Source: Parasphingopyxis sp. (lineage in GTDB: Bacteria > Pseudomonadota > Alphaproteobacteria > Sphingomonadales > Sphingomonadaceae). Taken from it: a stretch of 64,000 nucleotides of DNA. Positions 27,898 through 40,340 of the stretch are shown here, in pieces. The notes below the pieces were generated by a model, which was not told the origin of the DNA, did not search any database, and worked only from the letters and a program-made list of their open reading frames with translations. The DNA is taken from positions 165,386 to 229,385 of the forward strand of contig NZ_JANQNS010000003.1 of NCBI RefSeq assembly GCF_028279465.1. Direction: 5' to 3'. Position 1 is the stretch's first letter. Every line of letters begins with the position of its first letter. The position numbers and the translations under genes are program-made.

Positions 27898-28455
27898 TTA
27901 TCGAATGCGCGATACCGAGATAAATCCAGTACGGCCCTCGACGCGCAGCCGATAGCCGCCGATCCCACCGCGCGAGATGGTTGCGCTTGATCCGACACGA
28001 ATCCGGCCGCGCAAGCTGCTATTGCTGCCCTCTCGCCACATTTGGCCATTCTCTAACAGGAATACACGCCGGCGCGTGCTGTCCGTGAAAGTCTCGACGA
28101 TATTCGATGTGACTTCCGTCGGTTCGGGTGGCGCTAAATCCGCGACGTCTTCCGCGTCGCCACCGCTTTCGCGCGCGCGCTCTACTTCGCGGTCGTAGCG
28201 CTCTTCGATCTGCGTGGCTGACAGGCCGAAATCCTCTACCGTGCGCCGTCGCCGCCGTTCCTGGCGCGCCTCGAGCGCGGCATCGGCGCCGGCAAGGGCG
28301 GCATCGAAACAGGCAAGCCGCGCTGGTCCTTCGGTGATCGTTCCGCATTCGCGAAACGGCTCGAGCGCTTCTTCGCCGTCATCGGCATGGGCCGGCGAAG
28401 CAAGAAAAAGGGGAGCGGCGGTAAGGCAGACAAGGGAAGATCGGAAGATACGCAT
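27898..28455 (-). CDS. Exported protein of unknown function
   Basis: 185 residues with a signal peptide (RSSLVCLTAAPLFLASPAHA). The mature N-terminus has ECGTITEGPARLACFDAAL, the two-cysteine C-x(n)-RLACFD pattern found in many periplasmic proteins, then an Arg/Glu-rich coiled-coil-prone stretch (ALEARQERRRRRTVEDF), and a C-terminal beta-rich part (RRVFLLENGQMWREG, GYRLRVEGRTGFISVSRIR) that may form a small SH3-like domain. No enzyme motif seen. Monocistronic on the minus strand, 87 bases after the methyltransferase gene. Confidence 0.7.
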   Translation of the reverse strand: MRIFRSSLVCLTAAPLFLASPAHADDGEEALEPFRECGTITEGPARLACFDAALAGADAALEARQERRRRRTVEDFGLSATQIEERYDREVERARESGGDAEDVADLAPPEPTEVTSNIVETFTDSTRRRVFLLENGQMWREGSNSSLRGRIRVGSSATISRGGIGGYRLRVEGRTGFISVSRIR

Positions 28456-28542
28456 TATCCAGACTCCGATATGGACGGCCGGGCGGCCGGAGAATCGGCT
28501 CCTTCATTACCGATAATCGCGCCCATGGCTAGCCTGAGGGCG

Positions 28543-29412
28543 TTACGCCTTGCGCCGGGCCGAGATTGACCAGGCGATCGGTCGAGCAAGCCCCTGAATT
28601 TGGATCGGTCGCGCAGCATCAGAGTCAAAATGCGCGGCGAGGCTTGCCGTGAATTCCGCCACACCGCTACTGCCGAGCGCGACATCCAGCAATGCGCTCA
28701 ATACGGCGATCTCCTGTTCCAGGCTGGCCTCGATCCGGTCGAGTTCTTTGTCAGCCCCCGCACCGCCGAAGCGAACCGCATGGTCGATCGCCGCCGCGAT
28801 TTCCCGCACGACAGGTTGATCGGGATGGCTGCGCGCGATCAGCGAAAAGGTCTGGCTTAACATTGCGGTATCGCTGCCGGGCTGGCTGGTCGCTCTGCGC
28901 GCCATGTCGCGAATGGAAGAGCGCGCGATAGCGTTTAGCGCCGCATGCCTGTTGCGATTCTGTTCTACGATTGGACTGTCCGCGTGATGGACGATGAACT
29001 GCACCATAGCGTCGGCTTTCGCGACGCGCGCGATTTCGGGGGCAGCCGCGGCAACATCGGCATATTCGATGCCGAACTGGCTGGTCAGGCCATCGAAGCG
29101 TTCGTCATCGAATGGCAGGTTGGCGATGTCCGTCGAACCGACGAGTTTGGTCTTCTTAGATCGGCTTTTCGGCAGCTCGGCATAGTCGACGCCCGTCAGA
29201 TCCAGATCGCCATTGCCGCGCAGCAGCGCGCGCATCACCGCGCCCGTACCGCAGGCGAGGTCGAGCAGCTTGGCACCACGATCGAATCGCCGGGCAAACT
29301 GCGTCCATAACTCGGTCAGCTGCGCGTCGACGGCGGGCGGCGCACCCGGCAGGCAGCCCCCCGCTTCGCCCATCTGCTTCCAATAGGCGCTCCACGCCTG
29401 TGCTTTGCTCAT
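28543..29412 (-). CDS. Class I SAM-dependent methyltransferase
   Basis: 289 residues. The SAM-binding loop is LLDLACGTGAVMRALL near residue 48, followed by the acidic end of strand 2 (LTGVDYAEL) and the post-II DIANLPFDDERFDGLTSQF. The C-terminal half is helical with no recognised acceptor signature, so the substrate is unknown. The ATG lies 10 bases after the clpB stop, so it is probably read from the clpB transcript and may be induced by heat with it. Confidence 0.82.
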   Translation of the reverse strand: MSKAQAWSAYWKQMGEAGGCLPGAPPAVDAQLTELWTQFARRFDRGAKLLDLACGTGAVMRALLRGNGDLDLTGVDYAELPKSRSKKTKLVGSTDIANLPFDDERFDGLTSQFGIEYADVAAAAPEIARVAKADAMVQFIVHHADSPIVEQNRNRHAALNAIARSSIRDMARRATSQPGSDTAMLSQTFSLIARSHPDQPVVREIAAAIDHAVRFGGAGADKELDRIEASLEQEIAVLSALLDVALGSSGVAEFTASLAAHFDSDAARPIQIQGLARPIAWSISARRKA

Positions 29413-29422
29413 GCCGCTCGGC

Positions 29423-32002
<2,580 letters not shown>

Positions 32003-32032
32003 CTGTCCATCCCTGTTCCTGTCTCCGGCCCG

Positions 32033-32060
32033 ATATAGTGTTGCAAAAATACAACACAAG
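32033..32060 (-). promoter_or_regulatory. Candidate sigma-32 promoter of clpB with inverted repeat
   Basis: On the minus strand CTTGTG (32060-32055), a 14-base spacer and CACTATAT (32040-32033) partly match the alphaproteobacterial sigma-32 pattern CTTGAA/CCCCATNT. The inverted repeat GTGTTG / CAACAC (32038-32043, 32052-32057) overlaps the spacer. Distance to the clpB ATG fits a short leader. Confidence 0.4.
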
Positions 32061-32178
32061 GCGTTGCGCACTTTATCTTTGTCGACAGATTTAGGCGTTC
32101 GTCGAGCGACCGCAACCGCTGCTTGCACGGCGCTTTCCCGCCGCTATGGTCTGTCGCGATTTTCCGGGAGAAGATGCG

Positions 32179-35058
32179 ATGCATTTCCTGAAACTGTGCC
32201 TGCTTGCGCCGCTGGCGCTGCTCGCCACGCCAGCGCTTGCGCTGGATGATCACGGCGAAGCGCCTGCCGGTCCGCAGCCCAATGTCTCGGCCGCCGATCT
32301 CGTCGGCGAGGTATCGATCCCTTACGAACGCTTCACGCTCGATAACGGCCTGCGCGTTATCGTCCATGAAGACCGCAAGGCGCCGGTCGTCGCCGTTTCG
32401 GTCTGGTATCATGTCGGATCGCGGCACGAACCGGAAGGCCAGACGGGCTTTGCCCATCTTTTCGAGCATCTGATGTTCAACGGGTCTGAGAACGCGCCGG
32501 GCATCTATTTCGAACCGCTGCGCGAAATGGGTGCAACCGATCTCAATGGTACGACCTGGTACGATCGGACCAACTATTTCCAGACCGTCCCGACCCAGGG
32601 CCTCGAGCTGGCCTTGTATCTGGAGTCGGATCGCATGGGTTACTTGCTGGGAGCGATCGACCAGCAAAAGCTCGATGACGAGCGCGGCGTCGTCCAGAAT
32701 GAAAAACGGCAAGGCGACAACCAACCCTATGGGCTCGTAAGTTACGCGCAGATCGACGCACTGTTCGGCCCCGACCACCCCTATGGCCATTCGACGATCG
32801 GCTCGATGGCCGATATCGACGCGGCGAGCCTCGACGATGTACGCGCCTGGTTTCGGGCGCATTACGGCCCGAACAATGCGGTGCTCGTCCTTGCCGGCGA
32901 CATCGACGCGGCCACCGCGCGGCCGCTCGTCGAGCGCTATTTCGGCGATATTCCGCGCGGGCCCGATACCGAACAGATTGATCCCGGCATCCCGACGCTC
33001 GATGCGCGCCGCGAAATCGTCATGCAGGACGATGTTGCGACGACGCGACTCTATCGCAGCTGGGCCGTGCCCGGACTCAACGATCCGGTGACGGCCGATC
33101 TCGATGTTGGCGCGGCGGTGTTCGGCGGGCTCTCGAGCTCGCGGCTCGACAACAGCCTGGTCCGCGAAGAGCAGGTCGCGGTGCGCGTATCTGCGGGCGT
33201 TCTCGACTTCGAATATGTCGGCATTTTCGAGATTCAAGTCGATGTCGCGCCCACGGCCGATGCGGATGCGGTGTCCGCGCGGCTTGATGCGTTGATCGCC
33301 GATTATATTGCCAACGGCCCCACGCAGGACGAGGTCGATCGCGTGGCGATGCGCCAGGTCGCAGCGCGTCTAGCCGGTCTCGAACGGGTTGGCGGTTTCA
33401 GCGGCAAGGCAGCCGTGCTGGCGAGCGGCGAACTCTATTCCGGCGATCCGGCTTTTTACCGCACGCAGCTCGCCCGGCTCGGCGCGGCGACGCCGGAGTC
33501 CGTTCGCGCCGCCATGCAGCAATGGCTGACCCGGCCGGTCCTCGCGACCCGCGTCGATCCCGGCGAACGCGGCGATTATGAAGAAAGCCTGTCGATTATA
33601 GGCGCGCAAACCGGCGGGCTGGAAAGCCCCGCGCACTATCTGCAGCCCGGCGAGGAACCGGATGTTTCTGAACAAGCCGTAGAGGAGCCAACAGGTACGC
33701 GCAGCGTCCCGCGTCCGGAAGTCGGCGCGATCGGCGATCTCGATTTCCCCGATGTCGAGCGCGGAACACTCTCTAACGGCGTCGAGATTCGCTTCGTCCG
33801 CCGTGCGGCGGTGCCGACGATCCAGATACTGCTGAGCTTCGATGCCGGAAACGCCGCCGACCGTGCAGACCAGCTCGGAACGCAGGCGCTGATGCTGTCG
33901 CTGATGCCCGAAGGCACGACCAGCCTCAATTCGACGCAGATCGCGGAAGCAGAGGAGCGACTCGGCGCATCGATCACGCCGAGCAAGAGCCGCGACCGCA
34001 CGGGGTTTGGATTGTTCGCCCTGGCGGCCAATTTCGGTCCGGCGCTCGATCTGCTCGCGGATGTCGTCCGCAACCCGGCATTCGAACCGGCCGAAATCGA
34101 GCGATTGCGCGCAACACAACTCACCCAGATCGTGGCGGAAGGCACATCGCCGCCGAGCCTTGCAAGCCGGACGCTCTGGCCAGCTTTGTTCGGGGATGCG
34201 CACCCCTATGGCCGCCCGGGTAGCGGGCTCGGCACGGCGGAGTCCGTTGCGGCGATCACGCGCGAAGACCTTTTCGCCTTTCACCGCCAATGGATCCGCC
34301 CCGACAGGCTCAGCATAATCGTGGTTGGCGATTCGACGCTGGAAGATGTGATTGCCGCGCTTGAACCGCGCTTCGGCGACTGGGAGCCGAGCGGCGAAGC
34401 GGGCACGAAGTCGATGGATGCCGCTATTCCGGCTGCGAATCCGCGGATCATTCTGGTCGACCGTCCGAATTCCCTGCAATCCTATATCTATGGCGGGCAG
34501 GTGCTCGGGCTCGAAGGCACCGACGAACTGTTGCCGCTCTTGACCGCCAATGACGCGCTGGGCGGGAGCTTCCTCTCCCGGCTCAATCTGGATCTGCGCG
34601 AGGCGCGGGGTTGGACCTATGGCGTGAGCGGCGCGATCAATCGCTTCGCCGGGCCTGTCAGCTATACCGTCCGCGCGCCGGTGCAGGCGGACCGGACGGG
34701 CGACTCCATCGCCGCGCTGCAGGAACAGATTACAACCTTCCTGACGAGCGAAGGCATCCGGCAGGACGAATTCGACCGCGCGATCAATGGCAGCATTCGC
34801 AGCCTCCCGGGCAGCTTCGAAACGTCCGGCGGGATCATCGTCGGGATGACGCGCAACATGCTCTATGAGCGGTCCGACGATTATTATGACGGGCTTGCCG
34901 CCATGTATCGGTCGTTCGACCGGGCGGAGCTCGATGCAGCGGCGCGTGCGGCCATCGACCCGGACGCATTTACGTGGATCGTCGTCGGCGATGCATCTCT
35001 CGTCCGGGAACAGCTTGACGCGCTGGGCCTGCCTGTGGAAACAGTCGGGACGGATTAA
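32179..35058 (+). CDS. Exported tandem M16 metallopeptidase (pitrilysin family)
   Basis: 959 residues with a signal peptide (LCLLAPLALLATPALA). The first M16 half has the inverted zinc motif HLFEH (HxxEH) and the downstream Glu ligand in VVQNEKRQGDNQPYG, so it should be catalytic. The second half (from about residue 530) keeps the fold but lacks HxxEH (LGTQALMLSLM), and contributes the Arg/Tyr-containing R-x-x-x-x-Y-like surface (NLDLREARGWTYGVSG). This active/inactive fusion is normal for periplasmic M16 peptidases that clear peptides. ATG 32179 follows GGGAGA. Followed 29 bases on by a small beta-rich protein. Confidence 0.93.
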   Translation: MHFLKLCLLAPLALLATPALALDDHGEAPAGPQPNVSAADLVGEVSIPYERFTLDNGLRVIVHEDRKAPVVAVSVWYHVGSRHEPEGQTGFAHLFEHLMFNGSENAPGIYFEPLREMGATDLNGTTWYDRTNYFQTVPTQGLELALYLESDRMGYLLGAIDQQKLDDERGVVQNEKRQGDNQPYGLVSYAQIDALFGPDHPYGHSTIGSMADIDAASLDDVRAWFRAHYGPNNAVLVLAGDIDAATARPLVERYFGDIPRGPDTEQIDPGIPTLDARREIVMQDDVATTRLYRSWAVPGLNDPVTADLDVGAAVFGGLSSSRLDNSLVREEQVAVRVSAGVLDFEYVGIFEIQVDVAPTADADAVSARLDALIADYIANGPTQDEVDRVAMRQVAARLAGLERVGGFSGKAAVLASGELYSGDPAFYRTQLARLGAATPESVRAAMQQWLTRPVLATRVDPGERGDYEESLSIIGAQTGGLESPAHYLQPGEEPDVSEQAVEEPTGTRSVPRPEVGAIGDLDFPDVERGTLSNGVEIRFVRRAAVPTIQILLSFDAGNAADRADQLGTQALMLSLMPEGTTSLNSTQIAEAEERLGASITPSKSRDRTGFGLFALAANFGPALDLLADVVRNPAFEPAEIERLRATQLTQIVAEGTSPPSLASRTLWPALFGDAHPYGRPGSGLGTAESVAAITREDLFAFHRQWIRPDRLSIIVVGDSTLEDVIAALEPRFGDWEPSGEAGTKSMDAAIPAANPRIILVDRPNSLQSYIYGGQVLGLEGTDELLPLLTANDALGGSFLSRLNLDLREARGWTYGVSGAINRFAGPVSYTVRAPVQADRTGDSIAALQEQITTFLTSEGIRQDEFDRAINGSIRSLPGSFETSGGIIVGMTRNMLYERSDDYYDGLAAMYRSFDRAELDAAARAAIDPDAFTWIVVGDASLVREQLDALGLPVETVGTD

Positions 35059-35087
35059 CTGACATAACTGTAAGGAAGGATTCGCAT

Positions 35088-35390
35088 ATGACAGACGTAT
35101 CAGGAACCTGGGATTCGGTCGTGAACTCCCCGATGGGCGAGCAGAAATCGACGATGACGCTGAGCCAGGATGGCGACACCGTCACGGGCACCAATGCCGG
35201 CGCGACCGGATCGGCCGAAGTCAAGGACGGCAAAATCGACGGCAACACACTGACCTGGAAGATGGACATCACGGTTCCGATGCCGATGACGCTGGAAGGC
35301 ACGGCGACTGTCGAAGGCGACAAGATGGCTGGCAACATCAAGGCCGGCGCGTTTGGCGAAATGCCGTTCTCGGCAACCAAGACCGGCTAA
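35088..35390 (+). CDS. Small beta-rich protein of unknown function
   Basis: 100 residues, no signal peptide. Alternating strands and turns: VSGTWDSVVNSPMGEQKSTM, LSQDGDTVTGTNAG, VKDGKIDGNTLTWKMD, TATVEGDKMAGNIKAG. This looks like a single small antiparallel beta barrel or sandwich that could bind a lipid or other ligand. I recall similar proteins beside metal-dependent amidohydrolases or peptidases, but no function is established. AAGGAAGGA precedes the ATG. Probably co-transcribed with the M16 peptidase 29 bases upstream. Confidence 0.7.
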   Translation: MTDVSGTWDSVVNSPMGEQKSTMTLSQDGDTVTGTNAGATGSAEVKDGKIDGNTLTWKMDITVPMPMTLEGTATVEGDKMAGNIKAGAFGEMPFSATKTG

Positions 35391-35412
35391 ATCGTTTCGG
35401 CATGCGCGGCGA

Positions 35413-36483
35413 CTAGAAGAGCTGCGTCACATGCCCCATTTTGCGGCCCGGGCGCGCTTCCCCTTTATTGTAAAGGTGGAGGTGCGCCCGGTCTTTTTTC
35501 AGCCATGACATCCAGTCATCGGCGTCCGCGCCGATCAGATTGTGCATCTCGATGCGGGCCGCGGTCAGCGCCGTATTGCCGAGCGGCAATCCGCAGATCG
35601 CCCGGATATGATTCTCGAATTGCGAGGTCGTGGCGCCCTCGATCGTCCAATGGCCGCTGTTATGGACGCGCGGCGCCATTTCGTTGAAGACCGGCCCGGC
35701 CGCGCTGGCGAAAAATTCGCAGGTGAGCACGCCGACATAATCGAGCGCTTCGGCAATACCGCGCGCGAGATCGCCGGCTGCCGCCTTTTGCTCGCCAATA
35801 ATCCCGTCTCCCGGCGCGATGGAATGGGCGAGAATGCCATCCGCGTGACGGTTTTGCGGCGCATCCCAGATCCGCGTTTCGCCGCTTGTGCCACGCGCGA
35901 GCAGGATGGAAAATTCCTTCTCGAAATCGACGAAGCTTTCGAGAACGGATGGCTGTCCGCCGATCTCCGTCCAGGCTGATGTAGCGGCCCCGGCGTCCAT
36001 GATCCGAACCTGTCCCTTGCCGTCATAGCCGAAGCGGCGTGTCTTCAGGATGGCCGGCGTACCGATATCCGCTATGGCCGTCTCCAGATCGGCGAGCGAG
36101 GACACGGCCCGATAATCGGCCGGGCGGCCGCCATGCCCGACGACATAGTCTTTCTCCGAAAGCCGGTCTTGCGCCAGCTCCAGCGCATCGACATTCGGGT
36201 GGAGCGGCGCTTCGTCCGCGATCGCGCGCAGCGGTTCGGCGGGCACATTTTCGAATTCGTAGGTCAACACATCGACGTTGCGGACGAAGTCCCGCAATGC
36301 GGACTCATCGGTATAGTCGGCGCAAATATGCAGCGCTGCGACATCGGCGGCACAGGGTGTGTCTTCCGGCGCATAGATATGGCAGCGATAGCCGAGTTGC
36401 GCGGCTGCGATGCTCAGCATCCGGCCGAGCTGCCCGCCGCCGATAATGCCGATGGTCGCGCCGGGCGCGAGCGGCGTGGTCAT
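35413..36483 (-). CDS. purK: N5-carboxyaminoimidazole ribonucleotide synthase
   Basis: A 356-residue ATP-grasp enzyme that carboxylates AIR to N5-CAIR with ATP and bicarbonate. Signatures are [47 protein letters not shown] and [17 protein letters not shown]. Its ATG overlaps the purE stop by four bases, the usual purE-purK arrangement, so the unstable intermediate is made and used by coupled products. Confidence 0.96.
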   Translation of the reverse strand: MTTPLAPGATIGIIGGGQLGRMLSIAAAQLGYRCHIYAPEDTPCAADVAALHICADYTDESALRDFVRNVDVLTYEFENVPAEPLRAIADEAPLHPNVDALELAQDRLSEKDYVVGHGGRPADYRAVSSLADLETAIADIGTPAILKTRRFGYDGKGQVRIMDAGAATSAWTEIGGQPSVLESFVDFEKEFSILLARGTSGETRIWDAPQNRHADGILAHSIAPGDGIIGEQKAAAGDLARGIAEALDYVGVLTCEFFASAAGPVFNEMAPRVHNSGHWTIEGATTSQFENHIRAICGLPLGNTALTAARIEMHNLIGADADDWMSWLKKDRAHLHLYNKGEARPGRKMGHVTQLF

Positions 36484-36968
36484 CCGGCCGGGTCTTCGCC
36501 GACCGCGTCGGTCTGGGCCTGCCGCCAGGCGTCGAGACGCCCCGCGACCGCGTCGTCATGCGTCGCGATGATTGCGGCGCCGAGCAGCGCCGCGTTTTTG
36601 GCGCCCGCCACGCCGATGGCGAGCGTGCCGACTGGAATGCCGGCGGGCATCTGCGCGATCGACAAGAGGCTGTCCATGCCCTTGAGCGCCTTCGATTCCA
36701 CCGGCACGCCGAGTACCGGCAATCGCGTCATCGACGCCGCCATGCCCGGCAGATGCGCCGCACCGCCCGCGCCCGCGATGATCGCCTTGAGCCCGCGATC
36801 GGCGGCGCTTTTGGCGTAATCGTAAAGCCGGTCGGGCGTGCGGTGCGCGGAGACGACCTTGCACTCATGCGCGATGCCCAGTTCGGTCAGGATTTCGGCG
36901 CCATGGCGCATCGTGTCCCAGTCGGAACTACTGCCCATGATAATGCCGATAAGCGGCGTGTCGGTCAT
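36480..36968 (-). CDS. purE: N5-carboxyaminoimidazole ribonucleotide mutase
   Basis: A 162-residue class I PurE that converts N5-CAIR to CAIR. Visible signatures: [20 protein letters not shown] at the N-terminus, [18 protein letters not shown] with the catalytic His, and [16 protein letters not shown]. An SD-like AGGA precedes the ATG. First gene of purE-purK. Confidence 0.96.
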   Translation of the reverse strand: MTDTPLIGIIMGSSSDWDTMRHGAEILTELGIAHECKVVSAHRTPDRLYDYAKSAADRGLKAIIAGAGGAAHLPGMAASMTRLPVLGVPVESKALKGMDSLLSIAQMPAGIPVGTLAIGVAGAKNAALLGAAIIATHDDAVAGRLDAWRQAQTDAVGEDPAG

Positions 36969-37045
36969 GCTTCGTCCTGCGCTTTGAGCCAGAAGAAGCG
37001 ATTTCTTCTAGTGCGAAGCCGGGCGGCGCGCAATGGCGGCGCGCT

Positions 37046-37732
37046 CTAGCGCTCGGACAGGTAGTAGCGCTCATTTGCGCTTAGATCATCGGCGAGATCG
37101 TAGACGATCGGCTGGCCGGTCGGGATTTCGAGGCCGGTGATCTCGTCGTCGGGAATTTCGGACAGATGTTTGACCAGCGCGCGCAGCGAATTGCCATGAG
37201 CCGAGATCAGGACGCGCTGCCCCGCCTTGAGCACGGGCGCGATCCGCGCCTCCCAATAGGGTAGCACGCGTTGAATCGTATTCTTCAGGCTCTCGCTTTT
37301 CGGCACATCGACGCCGTTGTAGCGGCGGTCCGTGCTTAGATCGTATTCGCTGCCATCCTCCATCGGCGGCGGCGGCGTATCGAAGCTGCGCCGCCAGATA
37401 TGAACCTGCTCGTCGCCATGCTTGTCGCGCATCTCCTGTTTGTTGAGCCCAGTCAGCCCGCCATAATGGCGCTCGTTCAGCTGCCAGTTCTTCTCGACGG
37501 GCAGCCAGAGCCGATCCATCTCGGCGAGGGCGAGGTTGAGCGTCTTGATCGCGCGCGTCTGGAAGCTTGTGAAGCACAGATCGTGATCGACACCCTTTTC
37601 GCGCATCAACACGCCCGCCGCCTTGGCTTCGGCAATGCCTTTGTCCGTGAGATCGACATCCCACCAGCCGGTGAAGCGGTTCTGCAGATTCCACTCGGAT
37701 TGGCCGTGGCGGACAAGGACGAGTTGGGGCAT
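37046..37732 (-). CDS. gpmA: 2,3-bisphosphoglycerate-dependent phosphoglycerate mutase
   Basis: A 228-residue glycolytic enzyme interconverting 3- and 2-phosphoglycerate. The catalytic LVLVRHGQSEWN begins at residue 4, with NERHYGGLTGLNKQE and the second catalytic His in VLISAHGNSLRALVKHL. The start at 37732 has AGGAG seven bases upstream; the frame upstream to 37954 only shadows the divergent hydrolase gene. Monocistronic. Confidence 0.95.
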   Translation of the reverse strand: MPQLVLVRHGQSEWNLQNRFTGWWDVDLTDKGIAEAKAAGVLMREKGVDHDLCFTSFQTRAIKTLNLALAEMDRLWLPVEKNWQLNERHYGGLTGLNKQEMRDKHGDEQVHIWRRSFDTPPPPMEDGSEYDLSTDRRYNGVDVPKSESLKNTIQRVLPYWEARIAPVLKAGQRVLISAHGNSLRALVKHLSEIPDDEITGLEIPTGQPIVYDLADDLSANERYYLSER

Positions 37733-37823
37733 CGGGAAACTCCTGTAGCGATCCGCGCTTTCCTTAGCGCGGCTGGGCGGCGATACAAGCGGACGAACGG
37801 CAATTATCGAGAAGAGTCGGACC

Positions 37824-38546
37824 ATGGCGATAGAGCGCAGCGTGACAGTATATGACGGCCCCGACGGGCCGTTTGAAGGCATGGCGGTGGCCGATACGGA
37901 TTGGGACGCGCCGCGCCCGGGCGTGATGGTCGTACCCAATGTGCTGGGCACCAAGGAAGCGGATTTCCAGACGGCGGAGCGGGTCGTCGGGCTCGGCTAT
38001 GCCGCGTTCGTCGCCGATCTCTATGGCCAGGGCAATCGGGCGACGCGCGAGGATGACGATCCGGCCCGCTTCATGAACGATCTGAACGCGGATCGCGCGC
38101 TATTGCGGGACCGGCTGCACGCCTCGCTGGCGGCAATGCAGGCGCTCGATAGTGTGGATGCCGAACGACTGGCCGCCATCGGCTTCTGTTTCGGCGGGAA
38201 ATCCGTTCTCGATCTGGCGCGTAGTGGGGCCGAGGTCCGCGGCGTTGTGAGCTTTCACGGCATCTACGATCCGCCGCCCTTCGCCAATGCGGATACCATC
38301 CCTGCAAAAATTCTCGTCTGCCACGGCTGGGACGATCCGCTCGCGCCGCCCGAAGCGGTGACGACGCTGGCCGTCGAATTGACGGGCGCGGGCGTCGATT
38401 GGCAGATTCACGCCTATGGCCATACCGGTCATGCTTTCACCGACAAGAGCGCCAAGATGCCGGAGCGCGGTCTCGCCTATCAGCCCGATGCCGATCGCCG
38501 CAGCTGGAGGGCGATGACGGATTTTCTCGGTGAAGTTCTCAGCTAG
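37824..38546 (+). CDS. Dienelactone hydrolase family protein
   Basis: A 240-residue alpha/beta hydrolase. A Cys-nucleophile elbow is visible as IGFCFGGKS, the Asp in CHGWDDPLAPP and the His in GHTGHAFTD, the Cys-Asp-His triad of dienelactone hydrolases. The natural substrate is unknown; these enzymes open lactones or cleave small esters, and nothing nearby suggests aromatic degradation. Its stop overlaps that of the M14 gene tail to tail in CTAG. Confidence 0.88.
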   Translation: MAIERSVTVYDGPDGPFEGMAVADTDWDAPRPGVMVVPNVLGTKEADFQTAERVVGLGYAAFVADLYGQGNRATREDDDPARFMNDLNADRALLRDRLHASLAAMQALDSVDAERLAAIGFCFGGKSVLDLARSGAEVRGVVSFHGIYDPPPFANADTIPAKILVCHGWDDPLAPPEAVTTLAVELTGAGVDWQIHAYGHTGHAFTDKSAKMPERGLAYQPDADRRSWRAMTDFLGEVLS

Positions 38547-39667
38547 TCGCGCAGATCGTCGATCACATCGAGCAGGGCCGATAGACAGGCGCGGCCGAGC
38601 AGGGCGCAGCGCTCGGGCGACCAGCCGAACTCGTCGTCCGGCAGTTCGTGATTATCCTTGAACGGCATTTCGAGCGTCATCGCGACGCAATCGAACCGCT
38701 CGGCGACCTGATTGGTGGACATGGAGAGATTGCCCTTGCGCGGTTTGGCGATCGGATAGCCGAGTTTCGTCTGGAAATCGGGTGAGGCTTTGAGCAGCGC
38801 GGTGAGATAGGCGTCGTAGAGCTTCCCCTGCCGCTCGGTCCAGCTCGGAATGCCCTCGAAACCGGCGATGAAATTGGCCGGGATCGCCTCGTCGCCATGT
38901 ACGTCCATCGCGAAATCGACGCCGGTCTTGTCCATATGATTGCGCACCCACAGCACTTCCGGGCTCTTCTCCGGCGTCGGCTCGTGCCATTCGCGGTTGA
39001 GGTTCGTGCCCACTGCGTTGGTTCGCAGGTGGCCGCGAAATGAACCATCTGGGTTCATATTCGGAATGACGTGGAACGTCGCCTTGTCGCGCAGCACCCG
39101 GGCGACGGGATCGGCGGGATCAGTCAGCCGGTCGAGCGCACCCTCCATCCACCATTCGGCCATCGTCTCGCCCGGATGCTGCCGGGCGTAGAGCCAGATA
39201 GAGAGGTCTCCCGTCCCCATCGCGAAATAGTCGAGCTCGCGACCGTCCAGGGTGAGCCCGAGCGAGCTGTGGCAAACGCCATCGCGGCCCGCAATCTCGG
39301 TCACGAGATCGTAATGGCGCTCCATCGTATACGGCGCGAAATAGGCGAACCACAGGCTATCCGCTTCGGCCTTGTGCCGGATCGTTAGCGTGCCATCGGC
39401 ATAATCGGTGTCGGCCAGCCGCCACTGTTCGCGATCCGTCGATACGCGGGCCTGGTAATTGTCCCAGCCTTGGGGATAGGCGCTGCCGCCGGCATTGGCG
39501 ATTGTCAGCGTGAGGCTCTTGCCCGCGCATCCCGTGACGCGGAAATAGAACCATTGGTAGAAATCGGACTCGTTGTCCTTGACGATTTCCAGTTCCGCCG
39601 TGTCGCCAGTGGCGGACAGGACTGCGATATTGCCGCCATCGAAGGCGCTCGTAATGCTGAGTGTCAT
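38543..39667 (-). CDS. M14-type cytosolic carboxypeptidase
   Basis: 374 residues without a signal peptide. The N-domain (about residues 1-125, with FDGGNIAVLS and FYQWFYFRVTG) is that of the CCP/Nna1-like M14 group. The zinc site is ARQHPGETMAEWWMEG (His and Glu) and MDVHGDEAIP (second His), with NMNPDGSFRGH binding the C-terminal carboxylate and the catalytic Glu probably in TLEMPF. Eukaryotic relatives trim glutamates from tubulin; the bacterial substrate is unknown. Its ATG overlaps the DUF4136 stop by four bases. Confidence 0.9.
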   Translation of the reverse strand: MTLSITSAFDGGNIAVLSATGDTAELEIVKDNESDFYQWFYFRVTGCAGKSLTLTIANAGGSAYPQGWDNYQARVSTDREQWRLADTDYADGTLTIRHKAEADSLWFAYFAPYTMERHYDLVTEIAGRDGVCHSSLGLTLDGRELDYFAMGTGDLSIWLYARQHPGETMAEWWMEGALDRLTDPADPVARVLRDKATFHVIPNMNPDGSFRGHLRTNAVGTNLNREWHEPTPEKSPEVLWVRNHMDKTGVDFAMDVHGDEAIPANFIAGFEGIPSWTERQGKLYDAYLTALLKASPDFQTKLGYPIAKPRKGNLSMSTNQVAERFDCVAMTLEMPFKDNHELPDDEFGWSPERCALLGRACLSALLDVIDDLRD

Positions 39668-40254
39668 TCCACCGTGATAGTGCGGCCCGACTCTCCTGGG
39701 AAGCCTTGAAACAGTGCGGATGCGAGTGTCTGAACGATTGTCGCCGGGTCCTCCTCGCCGGGCCGCGTAACGCGCGTCGCGGTGCCCTCCCAGACGATCG
39801 TGCCCTCCGAACGGCGTTTCAGCGCGACCGATAACTCGGTGACATTCACTTCGCCGCCGCGCGATCCGCCGATACCTACGCTCGTACCGATGCCGACGCC
39901 CGTGCGGCTGCCGAAGGAGCCGCCGCCGATGCCAATGCTAAAGGGCGAGCGCCGGGCGACTTCCTGTCGCGTGCCGCGTTGAACGTCAATCACGGCAATC
40001 ATCTCGGCCTCTTCGAGCGCGGTTTCGGTAAAGCCGATGGCGCCGAGCTGCTGCGCGACGATCGCCGCATATTGGCGATGTTCGATGCTGCCCTCGCGTT
40101 CCGGATCGGCGGGCTCGATATTGATCGCCTGCGCCGGGACGGGCTGGCCGAGATGGAAACGTGTCACTTCCGTGCCGCGCTGCGATGGCGTCGCACAGGC
40201 TGCGACCAGCGCGAGCGTTGCGATGGCGGTGGAACGGATGAGTGTCTTGTGCAT
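39664..40254 (-). CDS. DUF4136 lipoprotein
   Basis: 196 residues. Lipoprotein signal with lipobox (STAIATLALVAAC). The body matches the DUF4136 layout: a strand-rich N-part, AAIVAQQLGAIGFTETALEE, then DVQRGTRQEVARRSPF, a glycine-rich loop (SIGIGGGSFGSRTGVGIGTS), and TELSVALKRRSEGTIVWEG. Outer-membrane lipoproteins of this group have no established function. It is upstream of and overlaps the M14 carboxypeptidase gene, and diverges from galE over about 86 bases. Confidence 0.85.
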   Translation of the reverse strand: MHKTLIRSTAIATLALVAACATPSQRGTEVTRFHLGQPVPAQAINIEPADPEREGSIEHRQYAAIVAQQLGAIGFTETALEEAEMIAVIDVQRGTRQEVARRSPFSIGIGGGSFGSRTGVGIGTSVGIGGSRGGEVNVTELSVALKRRSEGTIVWEGTATRVTRPGEEDPATIVQTLASALFQGFPGESGRTITVE

Positions 40255-40340
40255 GGGCTATCTCCCTAACGCGACCCAAAGCGCTATAGACAATTCAACG
40301 TTTGTGGCACGAAAAGGATGCAAAAGGGAGTCAGGCAGGG

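Noticed and set aside
32179-35058. M16 gene as a damaged enzyme because the second half lacks HxxEH
   Set aside because: Tandem M16 peptidases normally have one catalytic and one non-catalytic half.
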